A DNA stretch of 6,980 nt, taken from Christensenella sp. UBA3944. Its GTDB lineage: Bacteria; Bacillota; Clostridia; Christensenellales; DTU072. Shown piece by piece: positions 1 to 6,017 of the stretch. The stretch spans positions 1 through 6,980 of the forward strand of contig DGDU01000017.1 in NCBI GenBank assembly GCA_002385605.1. The letters are read 5' to 3'. Below the pieces are notes generated by a model. That model was not told the origin of the DNA. It was given only the letters and a program-made list of their open reading frames with translations, and did not search any database. The first letter of the stretch is position 1, and each line of letters opens with the position of its first letter. The translations under genes were made by a program, and so were the position numbers.

Positions 1-15
1 AAAATCCCTAAGACT

Positions 16-38
16 AACCCCCAAAAGGGCGGTTTTTT
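16..38 (+). terminator. Rho-independent terminator of an upstream plus-strand unit
   Basis: The left arm AACCCCC (16-22) pairs with GGGCGGTT (27-34), with one bulged C at 30, across an AAAA loop. A run of six T follows at 33-38. The T-run lies on the plus strand, so it should end transcription coming from the left of the window. The gene it serves is not in the window. Confidence 0.7.
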
Positions 39-43
39 ATTTG

Positions 44-82
44 TGTCAAAACCAGATATTCAGAATATTGGGCGTATTGACA
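44..82. repeat. Nested inverted repeats in non-coding DNA
   Basis: An outer pair, TGTCAA (44-49) and TTGACA (77-82), encloses a near-perfect palindrome, ATATTC-A-GAATAT (56-68). TTGACA also matches the sigma-A -35 consensus, and a weak -10 candidate TGTAAA lies 18 bases downstream (101-106). The dyads are seen directly. Whether they form an operator, a cruciform or nothing is unknown. Confidence 0.35.
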
Positions 83-108
83 AAAATCTTTTTTAGAGGG
101 TGTAAATG

Positions 109-137
109 TCGAGTTTTTAGACAGGATAAGGTATAGT
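109..137 (+). promoter_or_regulatory. Weak promoter candidate reading into the non-coding stretch
   Basis: TATAGT at 132-137 matches five of six bases of the TATAAT -10 box. The hexamer 17 bases upstream (TCGAGT, 109-114) matches only three of six bases of TTGACA. If active, it would start a transcript near 144 that runs rightward, antisense to the 3' end of the LysM-CAP gene. No open reading frame of note follows, so it would make a non-coding or antisense RNA. Confidence 0.2.
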
Positions 138-209
138 AACGGAGAATGTCATAACCATAGAAGATTTAAATAAAACCCAATCCAAGGATAGACAAGATAC
201 CGTTACGGA

Positions 210-232
210 ATCCCCCGCCAAAGACGGGGGAT
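210..232 (-). terminator. GC-rich hairpin after the LysM-CAP gene, possible terminator
   Basis: An 8-bp perfect stem, ATCCCCCG (210-217) with CGGGGGAT (225-232), closes a 7-base loop. It lies 28 bases past the stop codon of the minus-strand LysM-CAP gene, where a terminator is expected. It lacks a clear T-run on either strand, so intrinsic termination is not certain. It could instead stabilise the mRNA 3' end. Confidence 0.45.
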
Positions 233-260
233 ATTGCATATTTATGTTTTAGGTTAATTA

Positions 261-944
261 TTAATAGGGCTTTAGAAACATCTGGGTAAAGTACAGCGTG
301 CCGTTGGATTTTTTGGCGACTCCTACGCCTATTTGGGTGTAACTTTTACTTAAGATGTTTGCGCGGTGCCCCGGCGAGTTCATCCAGCTGTTCATAACTT
401 CCTGCGCCGTGCGCTGCCCGTAGGCGATATTTTCGGCGGCGGCGGAGAATCTTAAGCCGAAGGACTCCATCATCTTAAACGGCGAGCCGTATGTGGGCGA
501 GGTGTGGGAGAAGTAGTTTTTGTCTATCATCTCCTGCGACTTTATGCGGGCGCACCTTGCCGCCTGCCAGTTAGATGTTAGCGGGGCAAGCCCGTTTTTG
601 CTTCTTTCGATGTTCACAAGCCTTACGATTTCGTCCTCGATGGACTTCAGGGGGGCGGCGTTGGGTATGGATATTTTCTGCCCGGGATATATCAGGGCGG
701 GGTTTGCGATTTGCGGGTTAGCGGCTATCAGTTCGGATATCCCCACTTCATATTTTACGGCAATCTTCCACAGGCTGTCGCCTTTTTGCACCGTGTAGGT
801 TGTGGCGGCGGTTTCCAGGGATTCGTTTTCGGATATCCCGCATTTTTCCTCATAGGCAAAAGCGGCGGGGGACGAAATGGAAAGCGACGCGATAGCCGAG
901 AGCAAAACTGCAGTCAAAACAATCGCCAATCTTTTGTGTTTCAT
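261..944 (-). CDS. Secreted LysM-CAP domain protein (YkwD/SafA-like)
   Basis: This 227-residue secreted protein has an N-terminal signal peptide: basic MKHKR, a hydrophobic core to about residue 28, and likely cleavage after AFA at residue 30. A LysM peptidoglycan-binding domain follows (about 50-94, with YTVQKGDSLWKIA and YPGQKISIP). A CAP/SCP domain covers about 105-225. The CAP cavity residues of the family are present: His147 in FSH, Glu171 in AENIA, Glu182 in QEVM and His193 in PGHRANI. The protein should bind the cell wall outside the membrane. The biochemical activity of bacterial CAP domains is not well settled, and some such proteins are spore-coat or wall associated. The start is preceded by AGAGGG only 3 nt from the ATG, a short spacing. 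Cys35 is not in a lipobox, so it is not a lipoprotein. The gene is divergent from the deacetylase across 87 bp; no convincing promoter was found there. Confidence 0.93.
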   Translation of the reverse strand: MKHKRLAIVLTAVLLSAIASLSISSPAAFAYEEKCGISENESLETAATTYTVQKGDSLWKIAVKYEVGISELIAANPQIANPALIYPGQKISIPNAAPLKSIEDEIVRLVNIERSKNGLAPLTSNWQAARCARIKSQEMIDKNYFSHTSPTYGSPFKMMESFGLRFSAAAENIAYGQRTAQEVMNSWMNSPGHRANILSKSYTQIGVGVAKKSNGTLYFTQMFLKPY

Positions 945-1031
945 AGACCCTCTTTTTGTTATTATGCGCGGGGCTTTCGGTTTGATTCCTTAAGCAGTTT
1001 TATATGCCTTACGATTAAACAAACTAGATAT

Positions 1032-2081
1032 ATGAAAAAATTTATAATTGCCGTATTGCTGGTTGTGTTGTTTACGGGTATATTTCTGCCTTTGGGGGGT
1101 TCCGAAGAAGGAGAGAGCGCCTCGGCGGAAGGGCTTTCGCCTTACGAGGGCAAGGTATACCATATATTTTTTCATAGCCTCATACTCGACCCCGAGGCAG
1201 CCTTTAACGGCCCCCGCGCCGAAGGGTACGACAACTGGATGGTTACAAGAAACGAATTCAAAAAGATACTTACCCGCCTTTACGAAAACGGTTTTGCGCT
1301 TGTGGATGTCCATTATGCGAGAAGCTGCGGGATTTCGAGTAAGCCTTTAATGCTACCTAAGGGCAAAAAGCCATTAATCCTGTCTGTGGACGATGTTAAT
1401 TATTACGAATATATGAAAAACGACGGCTTCGCACAAAGGCTTACGGTAGATAATAACGGCAAACTTGCGGCTTTGGTAAAAAACAACAAAGACAAAATGT
1501 ATCTGGACTATGAAGGCGATGTTATGCCCATAGTCGACGCGTTTGTCGAAAAACACCCTGATTTTTCGTATAACGGCGCCAAAGGAATTGTCGCCGTTAC
1601 GGGGTACGAGGGCGTTTTCGGCTACAGGATTCAGGCTCTTAAAGGCGTGCAAAAAGGCGAGGCCGTGAGGGAAGCTAAAAAGGTTGCCGACGCGCTTAAG
1701 AAAAACGGCTGGCGGATAGCCTGCCACAGCTACAGCCACCGCAGCGAGTTTAAGGACGGCAGCATTAGCTATGACATGCTCGTAACCGACACAAAGAAGT
1801 GGAAGGAACTTATCGAGCCCGTCGCGGGAAAGTCGGATATATATATTTCGCCCTTCGGAATGCACCTTTCGGCAAAGGACGAGAGGCTTAAGTTCTTAAG
1901 GGAAGCGGGCTTTACGGTTTATTGTCCCGTTTACAAAAAGATGGATGTGTATTACAATGGGGATGTCATGGTAAGCAACAGGCTTAACATCGACGGGTTT
2001 ACTTTAAGGCACCCCGAAAGGCTCAAAGAGCTGTTTTCGGTAGACAATTTGACGGATAACGGTCGCCCGAAACGGAAATAA
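1032..2081 (+). CDS. Secreted polysaccharide deacetylase (NodB-type)
   Basis: The 349-residue product has a signal peptide or N-terminal anchor (MKK followed by a hydrophobic stretch to about residue 20) and then an acidic linker. The NodB-like catalytic features can be read: the Asp pair in LSVDD (Asp120, Asp121) and the metal-binding HSYSH motif (His232, His236). A later YISPFG segment (272-276) stands where the family usually has an RxPxG-type loop. The family removes N- or O-acetyl groups from extracellular glycans such as peptidoglycan; the exact substrate cannot be told. The open frame extends upstream to 711, but that part has no signal peptide and overlaps the divergent LysM-CAP gene, so the ATG at 1032 is preferred. 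It lacks an obvious Shine-Dalgarno sequence. mscL starts 10 nt downstream, so the two are probably co-transcribed. Confidence 0.88.
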   Translation: MKKFIIAVLLVVLFTGIFLPLGGSEEGESASAEGLSPYEGKVYHIFFHSLILDPEAAFNGPRAEGYDNWMVTRNEFKKILTRLYENGFALVDVHYARSCGISSKPLMLPKGKKPLILSVDDVNYYEYMKNDGFAQRLTVDNNGKLAALVKNNKDKMYLDYEGDVMPIVDAFVEKHPDFSYNGAKGIVAVTGYEGVFGYRIQALKGVQKGEAVREAKKVADALKKNGWRIACHSYSHRSEFKDGSISYDMLVTDTKKWKELIEPVAGKSDIYISPFGMHLSAKDERLKFLREAGFTVYCPVYKKMDVYYNGDVMVSNRLNIDGFTLRHPERLKELFSVDNLTDNGRPKRK

Positions 2082-2085
2082 GGAG
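2081..2085 (+). promoter_or_regulatory. Ribosome binding site of mscL, overlapping the upstream stop
   Basis: AGGAG begins on the last base of the deacetylase TAA stop (2079-2081) and lies six T residues before the mscL ATG. This fixes the mscL start and allows translational coupling between the two genes. Confidence 0.8.
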
Positions 2086-2091
2086 TTTTTT

Positions 2092-2625
2092 ATGAAAAAG
2101 TTTTTTAAGGAGTTCAAAGAGTTTATCAACAGGGGCAGCGTGATGGACCTTGCGGTCGGCCTGATTATAGGCTCGGCGTTTACCGCCATCGTCACCGCTT
2201 TGGTAGACAGCATCCTTCGCCCCCTCATAAACTGGATACCGGGCGCAAACGGCACGGGCGCGCTTAAATCGGTGCTTAGGGATGCGGTTATCGACACGCA
2301 GGGTAATGTGGTTTCGGAGGCAGTCATTCTCGATTGGGGAGCGGTTATAAGTGCCATAATCACCTTTATCTCGACCGCCTTTGTCCTCTTCCTGATAGTC
2401 AAGGCTCTCAACAGGCTTAAGGAAACGGGAGGCAAGGTAAAAACCGTGATAAGCGTAAAAAACGGCAAAGGCCATGCCACCGAAAACACCGAAATAACCG
2501 TCGTTCCCGAGGCGCCTGCCCAAACCCCCGAGGTAACTGTCGCCCCTGTGGTTCAGGAAGCCCCCTCGCAAACTACCGAGGAGCTTCTTAAAGAGATAAT
2601 TTCTCTTATAAAAGGGGATAAGTAG
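2092..2625 (+). CDS. mscL: Large-conductance mechanosensitive channel MscL
   Basis: MscL forms a homopentameric pore in the cytoplasmic membrane that opens under high tension and releases solutes during osmotic downshock. The N-terminal amphipathic segment and TM1 are diagnostic (KEFKEFINRGSVMDLAVGL, with the pore helix running to about residue 45). TM2 spans about 82-108 and ends in the family-typical FLIVKALNRLK. The periplasmic loop lies between, at about 50-80. At 177 residues it is longer than the usual 120-150. The extra length is a linker rich in Pro, Val, Thr and Glu (about 112-160) ahead of the expected C-terminal helix (TTEELLKEIISLI, 161-173). The start is set by an AGGAG site 6 nt upstream. 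It follows the deacetylase by 10 nt and ends 2 bp from the convergent MFS gene. Confidence 0.96.
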   Translation: MKKFFKEFKEFINRGSVMDLAVGLIIGSAFTAIVTALVDSILRPLINWIPGANGTGALKSVLRDAVIDTQGNVVSEAVILDWGAVISAIITFISTAFVLFLIVKALNRLKETGGKVKTVISVKNGKGHATENTEITVVPEAPAQTPEVTVAPVVQEAPSQTTEELLKEIISLIKGDK

Positions 2626-2627
2626 GG

Positions 2628-3839
2628 CTAATTCGCCGTTACGGCGGCGGGTTTTTCGGCAACTTCCTCGTCCATGAAAGCTGGGCGGGGGTTTTTGCGG
2701 AAAAATATCAGCACAAAGATTGCCGACAGCGCGAAAAGGCAGCCCGCGAAGAGGTAGATATATGTTATGCCCATGGTGTCTATCACGCTTCCGCCCGCCA
2801 TCAGGTAAAGACCAGTAAATACGCTTTGCAGCATAACCTGAGCGTAGCTTGCAGCCGTAATATTGCGGCGGCGCACAATTATCGATATATAGCGGTTGGT
2901 AAGATAAATAAAGAAACCGCTTGCGGCCCCGCTGGGTATCATCGTGAAGTAGATAAGTATCGTAGGCAGCTCAAAAAAGCTTACGGCAATCTGAGGTATA
3001 ACCAGGAAGGGAGCTATCAGGTAAAGGGTTTTGTAAGAAAGCTTTACCTTTCTTAAGAGAAACAGCGCGGCTATTTCCGAACTCACCCTTACAAGCGTGG
3101 TAATCCCGAAGTTCCGTGTGGGTATTCCGCGGAAATTAAGGTACAAAATCTCATAGTTATTCATCGCGGTAAGGGTCGCCGCGCAGATAAGCTGAAGGAT
3201 AAGAAAAGTAATAAAAGCCTTGTTCGTAAACAGCAGCTTGAGGTCGTGATTTTCTTCCGAGTGGCTTAGCTTTACTTTATCGGTGTCAAGAGTCTTTGTC
3301 GAGAACAGGAAAAAGATAAACAGCCCCAGAGAAACCGTCGAAACAACGGTTATCGCCATAAAATCGGCGCGGTCGTACATCCAGCTGCCCACCATGATGG
3401 CGAATATGTACCCCGCCGAGCCCCAGCTTCGGATCAAAGAGTATTCCTTTTTGTTTTCAAGGCAGTATATAGCCGTCATCGAATCGAGGGAAGGCGCTAG
3501 CGGCGCGCGGGCAACAGAATACAACAGCATACAAATAGCCGTAATTGTGAAACTGGTGCTGAAATACAATAAAAGCTGTGTTACGAATATCACCGCGCAG
3601 GACGAAAGAAGAAGTATCTTTTTCGCCATACCCCTGTCGATTCTTGCCCAAAGAGGCAGGGTGAGGGCGACTATAAAAGGCGAAAAAGAAAGAAGGGTGC
3701 CCAGCTCGGCCCCCGAAAACCCGCGATCCTTAAGAAATACGGTCAGCAGGCTGTTATATATGAATTCACCAAAATACCGGGCGAAAGTCAACGCCCGGTA
3801 TTTGTTATACTCCGATAGCAAAGGTAATTGTTTTTTCAT
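2628..3839 (-). CDS. MFS transporter, LacY/nucleoside-symporter-like (MFS_1_like)
   Basis: This 403-residue integral membrane protein shows about 12 hydrophobic segments in two sixes, split by a charged cytoplasmic loop at about 182-205. A motif A-like loop lies between TM2 and TM3 (WARIDRGMAKK, 64-74). The segment SLIRSWGSAGYIFA (134-147) resembles the R-x-x-GS-x-GY signature of the LacY, nucleoside:H+ and phenylpropionate transporter-like MFS groups. The N-terminus (YRALTFARYFGEFIYNS) fits this group, so the ATG at 3837-3839 is well supported. A GGAAG lies 11 nt upstream, a rather long spacing. Substrate is not determinable from sequence. It is divergent from the GRE operon, so it may import its substrate or export its product, which is inference from position only. 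It converges with mscL with a 2-bp gap. A strong inverted repeat lies in its first codons. Confidence 0.87.
   Translation of the reverse strand: MKKQLPLLSEYNKYRALTFARYFGEFIYNSLLTVFLKDRGFSGAELGTLLSFSPFIVALTLPLWARIDRGMAKKILLLSSCAVIFVTQLLLYFSTSFTITAICMLLYSVARAPLAPSLDSMTAIYCLENKKEYSLIRSWGSAGYIFAIMVGSWMYDRADFMAITVVSTVSLGLFIFFLFSTKTLDTDKVKLSHSEENHDLKLLFTNKAFITFLILQLICAATLTAMNNYEILYLNFRGIPTRNFGITTLVRVSSEIAALFLLRKVKLSYKTLYLIAPFLVIPQIAVSFFELPTILIYFTMIPSGAASGFFIYLTNRYISIIVRRRNITAASYAQVMLQSVFTGLYLMAGGSVIDTMGITYIYLFAGCLFALSAIFVLIFFRKNPRPAFMDEEVAEKPAAVTAN
2634..2656 (+). terminator. Weak hairpin after mscL, inside the convergent gene
   Basis: CGCCG-TTA-CGGCG (2634-2646) forms a 5-bp GC stem 8 bases past the mscL stop. 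A run of five T follows at 2652-2656, but five bases separate it from the stem. It sits in the last codons of the MFS gene. It could partly end the deacetylase-mscL transcript, but the geometry is poor. Confidence 0.25.
3772..3803. repeat. 12-bp perfect inverted repeat at the 5' end of the MFS gene
   Basis: AAATACCGGGCG (3772-3783) and CGCCCGGTATTT (3792-3803) are exact reverse complements around an 8-base loop. On the coding (minus) strand it covers about codons 12-23 of the transporter. It would form a very stable mRNA hairpin shortly after the start codon. It also lies about 25 bp from the point where the GRE frame opens. Function is unknown; it could be a translation or transcription control element, a protein-binding dyad, or a hairpin that promoted rearrangement. 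Confidence 0.7.
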
Positions 3840-5093
3840 ATTTATTTATTCTTCCGATTAAATCGTATAGCTCTTATTAAGAGGGCAAAGATAGAGCACC
3901 TTATTAACCTCTCCAATGTGCACGAATACGCCCCCGTCGGCTGCCTCGAAAATACAATGGTTGGCAACGACAGAAGCGGCACGGTGGACAACAATGTTAA
4001 CCTCCTTAAAGCCGTCGAGCTTGTGTTCGGCAACGGCAAGGATATGGCGCCTTACTTCGACCCGATGACGGGCAAGTATACCGAGATAGTGCAGGAAGGC
4101 CCCGTTACGGGCGAGCTTAACGAGCTGGATACTTTCGACAAGTTTTACGCCGCATTCGGTAAGCAAACGGCTTTCATCATAAAGAAAATGGTCGAAAATT
4201 ACGAGCTTTCCGAGAGCATTAGGGCAGAGTATCACCCCACGCCGTACCTTTCGCTGCTTGTTAAGGGCTGCCGCGAAAAGTGCAAGGATATAACGCAGGG
4301 CGGGGCAGAGATAGGCTTCGTTACCATGGAAGGCGTAACCTTCGGCACGACGGTGGACAGCCTGCTTGCCGTAAAATACCTCGTTTACGACAAGAAGGAA
4401 TGCACCCTCGAAGAGCTCCGCAAAGCCCTGCTAGCCGACTGGAAGGGGTACGAGATTCTCCAATCCAAGGCGCTCTACAAAGCCCCGAAATACGGGCGGG
4501 ACGACGACGAGGCCGACGCCCTGGGGCTTAAAGTTATGGATACCTGGGCGGAGGAGGTCTGGAAATACAAGACACGCTCGACGGGCAGGCAGTTCAGGCC
4601 CGGTATGCTTTCGTGGAACTACTGGATAGGCTCGGGATATATCCTAAAGGCAAGCCCCAACGGCAGAAACGAAAACCAGTTCCTCTCAAACGCCATCTGC
4701 CCCTCGAACGGAGCGGATATATTCGGGCCTACGGCAAACAGCAACTCGGTGGGCAAGGTCTTAGGCGGAAAGGGAGAGGAAGGCGATTACCTAGACTACC
4801 TCAACAATCTGCCCAACGGCGCCAGCCACACCATAACCTTCAATACGGCGCTCCTTAAAGACGCCCATCATAAGGAAAAATTCAAGTCGTTTTTAAGGGG
4901 CTATTGCCTTAACGGCGGCACCGCCCTTCAGATAAATATCCTTGATGTCGATATGCTCAAGGACGCCCAGGCGCACCCGCAAAATTACAGGCACCTCCTT
5001 GTGCGCATAACGGGCTACAACGCCTACTTTGTTTCGGTAGGCAAAGAGCTTCAGGACGAGATTATCGCCCGCGAAAGCCACAGGCAGTACTGA
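3828..5093 (+). CDS. Glycyl radical enzyme, C-terminal half only (N-terminally truncated)
   Basis: This is the C-terminal half of a PFL-like glycyl radical enzyme, with up to 421 residues against roughly 780-900 for intact family members. It holds the active-site loop VGCLE (Cys39, Glu41, the GCxE motif of dehydratases and decarboxylases), the conserved ASPNGR and GPTANSNSVGKV segments, and the C-terminal radical loop RITGYNAYF (Gly396). It ends 25 residues after that glycine, as intact GREs do, so the 3' end is complete. The N-terminal half-barrel is missing. The frame opens at a TTG (3828) just after an in-frame stop at 3825-3827, inside the divergent transporter, with no ribosome site. Residues 1 to about 17 look like translated AT-rich spacer. 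The next possible starts are GTG 3918 and ATG 3957, the latter past the catalytic Cys. Substrate class is uncertain; an aryl-acetate-decarboxylase-like role is possible but unproven. It could be a pseudogene, a split enzyme or an assembly artefact. Confidence 0.8.
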   Translation: MFFHIYLFFRLNRIALIKRAKIEHLINLSNVHEYAPVGCLENTMVGNDRSGTVDNNVNLLKAVELVFGNGKDMAPYFDPMTGKYTEIVQEGPVTGELNELDTFDKFYAAFGKQTAFIIKKMVENYELSESIRAEYHPTPYLSLLVKGCREKCKDITQGGAEIGFVTMEGVTFGTTVDSLLAVKYLVYDKKECTLEELRKALLADWKGYEILQSKALYKAPKYGRDDDEADALGLKVMDTWAEEVWKYKTRSTGRQFRPGMLSWNYWIGSGYILKASPNGRNENQFLSNAICPSNGADIFGPTANSNSVGKVLGGKGEEGDYLDYLNNLPNGASHTITFNTALLKDAHHKEKFKSFLRGYCLNGGTALQINILDVDMLKDAQAHPQNYRHLLVRITGYNAYFVSVGKELQDEIIARESHRQY

Positions 5094-5095
5094 TT

Positions 5096-6016
5096 ATGAT
5101 AATACTTAACTTTCAGCGAATGTCAACCGAGGACGGGCCGGGGCTGAGGACGACGCTCTTTTTCAAGGGCTGCCCGCTTAAGTGCCGCTGGTGCCACAAC
5201 CCCGAAAGCATCTCCCCACGCCCGCATACCGAATGGACGGCGGTAAAATGCATAGGCTGCGGCACCTGCCTCGCGGTTTGCCCCGACAAAGCGATTTCGT
5301 CTAAGGACGGGAAAATTGTAATCGATTTTTCGCTTTGCCAAAGGTGCGGCAAGTGCGCCGAAGAGTGCCCCGCCGGCGCTATCGAGGTAAAAGGCGTAAA
5401 GATGAGCGCCGACGAGGCATTTGCAATCCTCATAAAAGATAAGGCGTATTGGGGCAAGGACGGCGGGGTAACGCTGTCGGGTGGCGAGGCGCTTTCGCAA
5501 AGCGCCGAGGCGGCGGAGCTTCTTAAGAAGCTAAAAGAAGCGGGCGTCCACACGGCGGTAGATACCTGCGGGTTCTGCGGCAAAAAGGATATCGACAATG
5601 TCTATCCTTATACCGATTTGTTCCTTTACGACCTTAAGCTTTCGGACGAGTTGCTGCATAAGCACTTCACGGGGCAGGGGCCGGATATTATAAAGGAAAA
5701 CTATCTCTACCTTGCCGAAAAGTGTAAGACGGACGGAAAGGGGCTTTGGGTGCGCACTCCCGTAATCCCGGGCGCGACCGATTGTGTAGAGAACATAAAG
5801 GTTTTGGCGGAATTCATAGGGGATACCGCAGACAAATGGGAGCTTTGCTCCTTCAATAACCTCTGCCGCGACAAGTACGAGCGCCTTTACACCGAGTGGG
5901 AATTCGCCAAAACGCCCCTTGTAAAGAAGCAAAGAATGGAGCAGTTAGCCGAGACCGCCCGCAAAGCGGGGGTAAAAAATGTTATCTGGTCGGGGATGAC
6001 CTTAATGGAGGGATAA
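5096..6016 (+). CDS. Glycyl radical enzyme activase (radical SAM, two extra Fe-S clusters)
   Basis: This 306-residue enzyme should use a [4Fe-4S] cluster and S-adenosylmethionine to abstract a hydrogen from the GRE glycine, forming the stable glycyl radical. The activase signature is DGPGLRTTLFFKGCPLKCRWC, whose cluster ligands are Cys26, Cys30 and Cys33. A ferredoxin-type insert carries two CxxCxxCxxxC sets: Cys52/55/58/62 and Cys81/84/87/91. TLSGGE (126-131) is the SAM-binding segment. The clustered insert is typical of activases for non-PFL GREs such as dehydratases and decarboxylases, and is absent from classical PflA. Length is normal and no key residue is missing. It starts 2 nt after the GRE stop with only a weak AGGCAG site, so translation is probably coupled to the GRE frame. 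An intact activase argues that the GRE locus is, or very recently was, functional. Confidence 0.95.
   Translation: MIILNFQRMSTEDGPGLRTTLFFKGCPLKCRWCHNPESISPRPHTEWTAVKCIGCGTCLAVCPDKAISSKDGKIVIDFSLCQRCGKCAEECPAGAIEVKGVKMSADEAFAILIKDKAYWGKDGGVTLSGGEALSQSAEAAELLKKLKEAGVHTAVDTCGFCGKKDIDNVYPYTDLFLYDLKLSDELLHKHFTGQGPDIIKENYLYLAEKCKTDGKGLWVRTPVIPGATDCVENIKVLAEFIGDTADKWELCSFNNLCRDKYERLYTEWEFAKTPLVKKQRMEQLAETARKAGVKNVIWSGMTLMEG
6007..6012 (+). promoter_or_regulatory. Ribosome binding site of the flavin-type protein
   Basis: GGAGGG lies within the last codons of the activase, 5 nt before the ATG at 6018. It is the strongest Shine-Dalgarno sequence in the operon and supports this start. Confidence 0.8.
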
Positions 6017-6017
6017 T

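Noticed and set aside
840..842. Cys35 of the LysM-CAP protein as a lipoprotein anchor
   Set aside because: The residues before it (YEEK) are not a lipobox, and a normal signal peptidase I site, AFA, precedes it.
711..1031. Upstream extension of the deacetylase frame by 107 residues
   Set aside because: It overlaps the well-supported LysM-CAP gene on the other strand, has no protein-like composition, and would bury the clear signal peptide at 1032.
945..1031. Promoters in the divergent LysM-CAP/deacetylase spacer
   Set aside because: TTGATT (982-987) and TATATG (1001-1006) are only 13 bases apart. The minus-strand TATAAA (1004-999) has no acceptable -35 partner. No convincing pair was found, though promoters must lie here or nearby.
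1374..1865. 163-residue minus-strand frame inside the deacetylase gene
   Set aside because: It is antisense to a gene with recognisable catalytic motifs and shows no domain or ribosome site; it is a codon-bias shadow.
2004..2571. Two minus-strand frames opposite mscL
   Set aside because: MscL is unmistakable on the plus strand; these frames have no recognisable features.
3283..3827. Plus-strand frame opposite the MFS gene as the missing GRE N-terminal half
   Set aside because: Its translation is rich in Arg, Ser and Lys with no GRE-like segments, and it is a different frame from the GRE. It is the antisense of transmembrane codons.
5091..5093. TGA at the GRE end as a selenocysteine codon or readthrough
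   Set aside because: The frame already ends the usual distance after the radical glycine, and the activase starts 2 nt later.
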